From positions 62,001-126,000 of the forward strand of contig JAPZTO010000008.1 of the NCBI GenBank assembly GCA_027532775.1: a stretch of DNA of 64,000 bases, written 5' to 3'. Positions 60,218-64,000 of the stretch are shown here, in pieces. The notes below the pieces were generated by a model. That model was not told the DNA's origin, searched no databases, and saw only the letters and a program-made list of their open reading frames with translations. Numbering within the stretch: position 1 is the stretch's first letter; every line of letters begins with the position of its first letter. The translations under genes and the position numbers were made by a program. The stretch comes from Beijerinckiaceae bacterium (GTDB lineage: Bacteria > Pseudomonadota > Alphaproteobacteria > Rhizobiales > Beijerinckiaceae).

Positions 60218-61432
60218 ATGTCCAATCACACGTTCACGCGTGCCTGCGCCGCTCTGGCGATAACCCTTGTCGCCGGCTCGTCGCTGGCGGCGGAAAAGAA
60301 GCTCAGCGTCGGCGTTGCCGATGCCCTGACCGGCGGCGGGGCCGTCTATGGCCTGCCGCAGGCCAATGCGGTGAAGATGGCGGCGGAGGAAATCAACGCG
60401 GCCGGCGGCATCAAGGTCGGCCCGGATGTCTACAAGATCGATGTCATCGCCTATGACGACAAGGCCAACCCGACCGAAGCCACGAATGCCGTGCGCAAGC
60501 TGATTGACCGGGACGGCGTGAAATACATCCTCGGCTTCTGCTGCTCGGGCTCGACCAGCGCTGTGGCCTCCTTCATCGGCAACGAGAAGGCGGTGATGCT
60601 GGTCGGCAATGCCGCCGAGCGCTCGATCACCACCAAGAAGATCCCCAATCTCGTCCGCACGCGCCCGCCGGCGGATTATACCGGCCAGGCGGCCGGCACT
60701 TTCATCGCGCGGAAGGGACAGAAGCGGATTGCGGTGCTGGGGGCGCTCGATGTCGGCTTCTACGCGCAGTATGTCGATTCGGTCGAACGCGAGATCAAGA
60801 AGGCCGGCGGCGAGATCATCGCCCGCGAGGTCTTCTCGCTGAAGGATCGGGACATGACCCCGCAGCTGACCAAGATCCGCGGGCTCAATCCCGATGCCAT
60901 CCTCGTCGTTGGCTATGTCGAGCCGGCCGCCTTCGTCTACCGGCAGGCGGTCGAGCTGGGCATGAACATCCCCCGCTATGGCTTCACCAGCGGCAGCGAG
61001 GAGCAGTTCCTGCGCGTCACGACCTCGGAACAGATGGAAGGCGTCTGGGATCTCCGCCCCACCGAGCTGACGCTGCTCTCCGCCAGCAAGAACGGCGTCG
61101 CCTACCATGCGAACTACACCAAGAAGTACAATGCCTCGCCGTCTCCCAGCTCGCCTTACGCCTATGACCAGCTCTACGCGCTGAAGGCGGCGATCGAGGC
61201 GGCCGGCACGGTGGATAACACGGAAGCTGTCGCCAAGGCCCTGCGCAACCTCGCCGTGCCGCCGCAGGTGGTCATGCAGTACCAGCCGGTTGACGGGAAG
61301 ATGTTCGACGTCAACGGGCAGGCCTACACGTCCAACGGGGCCTTCCAGTGGCAGAAGGGCAAATGGGTGTTCGTCGAGGATCTGCCCTCGGATTCGAAGG
61401 CCTATTCGCAGTTCCTCAGCACGTTGAACTGA
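60218..61432 (+). CDS. ABC transporter substrate-binding protein (LivK-type)
   Basis: Signal peptide, then LSVGVADALTGGGAVYGLPQANAVKMAAEEINAAGGIKVGPDVYKIDVIAYDD. Confidence 0.92.
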   Translation: MSNHTFTRACAALAITLVAGSSLAAEKKLSVGVADALTGGGAVYGLPQANAVKMAAEEINAAGGIKVGPDVYKIDVIAYDDKANPTEATNAVRKLIDRDGVKYILGFCCSGSTSAVASFIGNEKAVMLVGNAAERSITTKKIPNLVRTRPPADYTGQAAGTFIARKGQKRIAVLGALDVGFYAQYVDSVEREIKKAGGEIIAREVFSLKDRDMTPQLTKIRGLNPDAILVVGYVEPAAFVYRQAVELGMNIPRYGFTSGSEEQFLRVTTSEQMEGVWDLRPTELTLLSASKNGVAYHANYTKKYNASPSPSSPYAYDQLYALKAAIEAAGTVDNTEAVAKALRNLAVPPQVVMQYQPVDGKMFDVNGQAYTSNGAFQWQKGKWVFVEDLPSDSKAYSQFLSTLN

Positions 61433-61448
61433 CGGATCGGGCAGGCCG

Positions 61449-62312
61449 ATGCTGATCGAAATCCTCCAGCAGACGATCAACGGTCTGGCGATCGGCGGCG
61501 TCTATGTGCTGATCGCCCTCGGCCTGACCACCGTCTTCGGCATCCTCGGGATCGCCCATTTCGCCCATGGCTCGATCTCGATGTTCGGCGGGTATCTCAC
61601 CTATTTCCTTGCGACCTCGCAGGGTCTGCCGGTGCTGGCGGCCATCCCGGTTGCGCTGCTTGCCGGCTTCCTCCTCGGGGTGCTGGTCGAGATCCTCGCC
61701 TATCGCCCCGTGCGGAATGCCAACCACATCAACGCCTTCATCGTTGCCCTCGGCCTGACCATGATGGTCGAGGGCATCAATCTCCAGCTGTTCGGCCATG
61801 AGCAGGTCGTCATCCCCACCGGGCTCACCCGGGTGTTCCGGCTGGGCGGGATCACCGTTCCGGAACTGCGCCTCTACGTGATCGTCGCCGCCATCGTTCT
61901 GGTCGTGGCGATGATGATCTTCGTCGAGCGGACCAAAACCGGGCAGGCGATCCGCGCCGTAGCCGAGAACCGTGACGCGGCGATCCTGATGGGCGTCAAT
62001 GTCCGCACCATCCCGCTCATCGTGTTCGGCATGTCGACGGCGTTGGGCGTCGCGGCCGGCATCATGGTCGGGGCGCTCTTCGCCATCGCTCCGGGTATCG
62101 GCGAGGGGCTGGTGGTCAAGGGGTTCGCCGTGCTGATTCTCGGCGGGCTCGGGTCCTTCCCCGGCGCGATCCTCGGCGGGACCGTGCTCGGGATCACCGA
62201 ATCCATCGCCGCCGGCTTCATTTCCTCCGCCTACAAGGATGTCATTGCCTTTGTCGTGATGATCCTTGTGCTGCTGATCCGCCCGCAGGGCCTGCTGGGG
62301 CGCGCGCCATGA
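61449..62312 (+). CDS. branched-chain amino acid-type ABC transporter permease (LivH-type)
   Basis: GLAIGGVYVLIALGLTTVFGILGIAHFAHGSISMFGGYLTYF. Confidence 0.92.
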   Translation: MLIEILQQTINGLAIGGVYVLIALGLTTVFGILGIAHFAHGSISMFGGYLTYFLATSQGLPVLAAIPVALLAGFLLGVLVEILAYRPVRNANHINAFIVALGLTMMVEGINLQLFGHEQVVIPTGLTRVFRLGGITVPELRLYVIVAAIVLVVAMMIFVERTKTGQAIRAVAENRDAAILMGVNVRTIPLIVFGMSTALGVAAGIMVGALFAIAPGIGEGLVVKGFAVLILGGLGSFPGAILGGTVLGITESIAAGFISSAYKDVIAFVVMILVLLIRPQGLLGRAP

Positions 62313-63256
62313 ACCGGATCCTCGCCCTCCTTCCCTGGCTTCTGGCCTTGGCCCTGCTTGCGGCCCTGCCGCAGGTGCTGACGGTGAAATACTATCTCCA
62401 TCTCAGCATTCTCGCGCTGATCTGGGTGATCGTCGCGCAGGGGCAGAACCTCATCCAGGGCTTTACCGGCTATGTCTCCATCGTACAGGCCGGCTTCATG
62501 GGCATCGGTGCCTATGGCTCGACGCTGATGGGGCTCAACTTCCAGTGGCCGCTCTGGGCCACCATGCTCGTGGCGCCGCTGATCACCGCCCTGTTCGCCC
62601 TTGCCACCGGCTATCCGAGCCTGCGGGTCAAGGGGCATTACTTCGCCATTGTCACGCTGGCCTTCAACCTGATCATTGTGATCGTGCTGGTGAACTATTC
62701 CGAGCTGACCAAGGGCGAAGCCGGGATTTCCAACATCCCGAAACCCTGGGGTGGCAATCGCGAGGCCTTCTATTATCTCGCGCTCGTGCTGGCCGCATCG
62801 CTGACGCTGCTGGCGGCGCTGATCGCGCGCTCCCGCGTGGGCGAGATCCTGCTCGCGATCCGCCAGAACGAGGATCTCGTGGCCGCGCTCGGGATCGCCG
62901 CGTGGAAATACAAGCTCTTCGCCTTCGTCATCTCGGCCATGTATGCCGGGCTGGGCGGCGCGCTCTACGCCCATTTCCAGGGCTTCATCAACCCCGAGAT
63001 CTTCGGCGTGGCGCAATCGCTTGATGCGATCCTCGCGGTCATTCTCGGCGGCTCGGGCACGATTGCCGGGCCGGCCATCGGCGCCTTCCTCGTGGTCTTC
63101 CTGCCGGAAATCCTGCGCTTCGCCGACAGTTTCCGGCTGATCCTCTACGGACTGATCCTCGTTCTCGCGACGATCTTCATGCCGATCGGCATTGTCGGGA
63201 TCGTCAAGGCCGCTTTCGCCCGGATCACGCGCCGGGAGGCCCGCCATGGCGGATGA
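62309..63256 (+). CDS. branched-chain amino acid-type ABC transporter permease (LivM-type)
   Basis: NLIQGFTGYVSIVQAGFMGIGAYGSTLM; overlaps LivH-type gene. Confidence 0.92.
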   Translation: MNRILALLPWLLALALLAALPQVLTVKYYLHLSILALIWVIVAQGQNLIQGFTGYVSIVQAGFMGIGAYGSTLMGLNFQWPLWATMLVAPLITALFALATGYPSLRVKGHYFAIVTLAFNLIIVIVLVNYSELTKGEAGISNIPKPWGGNREAFYYLALVLAASLTLLAALIARSRVGEILLAIRQNEDLVAALGIAAWKYKLFAFVISAMYAGLGGALYAHFQGFINPEIFGVAQSLDAILAVILGGSGTIAGPAIGAFLVVFLPEILRFADSFRLILYGLILVLATIFMPIGIVGIVKAAFARITRREARHGG

Positions 63257-64000
63257 GGCCACCCGGCTTTTCCTCGCCGAGGTCCGGGCCTTTGCGCGGG
63301 AGGGTTTGGCTCCGGCCGCGCCCGGCTGGGCGCGGGGCAGCGCGGTGGATCCGGCCATCTTCGCTCGCGCGGGAGAAATCGGCCTGACAGCGATCGAGGT
63401 CCCCGCAGCCATTGGCGGGCTTGGTCTGTCGTTCCGCGCGAAGGTCGAGGCCTGTGCCATCCTCGCCGCTGTCGATTTTGGCCTCGCGATGGCGCTGGTG
63501 AATACGCATAACGTCGCCAAGCGCATCGTCCTCTCCGCTCCGACCGAGCTGGCCCGCGCGCTGCTGCCGGATCTGCTGGCCGGGCGGGCCAGCGCCTGCA
63601 CCGCGTTGACGGAGCCCGGCGCCGGCTCGGATGCCGCGGCCATGCAGTGCCGGGCCGAAAGGACCTCCGCTGGCTGGGTGCTGGACGGCGAGAAGCGGTG
63701 GATCGTCAATGCGCGCCATGCACGCCATGCCATCGTCTATGCGCAGACCGGGCAACCCGGACAGGGTGCCGGAATCGCCGCCTTCCTTGTCGACCTGACG
63801 GATCCCGCCGTCACGCGGTATCCTGTGGATTCCGTCATCCCGCAGGCCAGCATCGGCACGGGCGGGTTCCGGCTCGACCGGTGCCACGTTCCGGATGACC
63901 GCCTTCTCCTGCCGGCCGGCACCGCCTTCAAGGCCATCCTCGAGGAGATCAACGGTGCGCGGATCTATGTTGCCGCGATGTGCTGCGCCATGGTCTCGGC
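63246..64000 (+). CDS. acyl-CoA dehydrogenase family protein (partial, runs off window)
   Basis: MADEATRLFLAEVRAFAREGLAPAAPGW...ACTALTEPGAGSDAAAMQCRAERTSAGWVLDGEKRWIVNARHARHAIVYAQTG...; open to the window end. Confidence 0.88.
   Translation, partial: MADEATRLFLAEVRAFAREGLAPAAPGWARGSAVDPAIFARAGEIGLTAIEVPAAIGGLGLSFRAKVEACAILAAVDFGLAMALVNTHNVAKRIVLSAPTELARALLPDLLAGRASACTALTEPGAGSDAAAMQCRAERTSAGWVLDGEKRWIVNARHARHAIVYAQTGQPGQGAGIAAFLVDLTDPAVTRYPVDSVIPQASIGTGGFRLDRCHVPDDRLLLPAGTAFKAILEEINGARIYVAAMCCAMVS

Overview
High-GC chromosomal window, probably alphaproteobacterial (Rhizobiales-like). It is dominated by aromatic and acyl-CoA catabolism. Left part: a 2-aminobenzoyl-CoA/salicylyl-CoA-type locus (enoyl-CoA hydratase, MarR, SDR, fused FAD-monooxygenase/OYE protein, amidase), a MoeA-like gene pair, and a large phenylacetate (paa) cluster at about 9.2-27.5 kb (paaX, paaABCDE, thiolase, fused ECH/HAD, paaZ, Liv-type ABC transporter, paaG, paaI, paaK, TetR). 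Next come Lrp plus a fused indolepyruvate ferredoxin oxidoreductase, an aquaporin-arsC pair, a chemoreceptor, oxyR/katG, a CaiB/HMG-CoA lyase/IclR locus, a two-component system with a Bug-type binding protein, a stand-alone OYE and a second chemoreceptor. The right end holds a divergent LysR, a second Liv-type ABC operon and an acyl-CoA dehydrogenase cut by the window edge. The least conventional region is a seven-gene co-directional block at 48741-57663: membrane protein, patatin-like phospholipase, TM/SH3-like protein, leaderless subtilase with a large insertion, MBL-fold hydrolase, lipoprotein, and a multidomain peptidoglycan hydrolase. It is the best candidate here for an undescribed system. 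Several intergenic structured repeats and operator-like palindromes are also reported. All functional calls are from reading sequence motifs; no database search was run. No tRNA, rRNA, CRISPR array, transposase or integrase was recognised.
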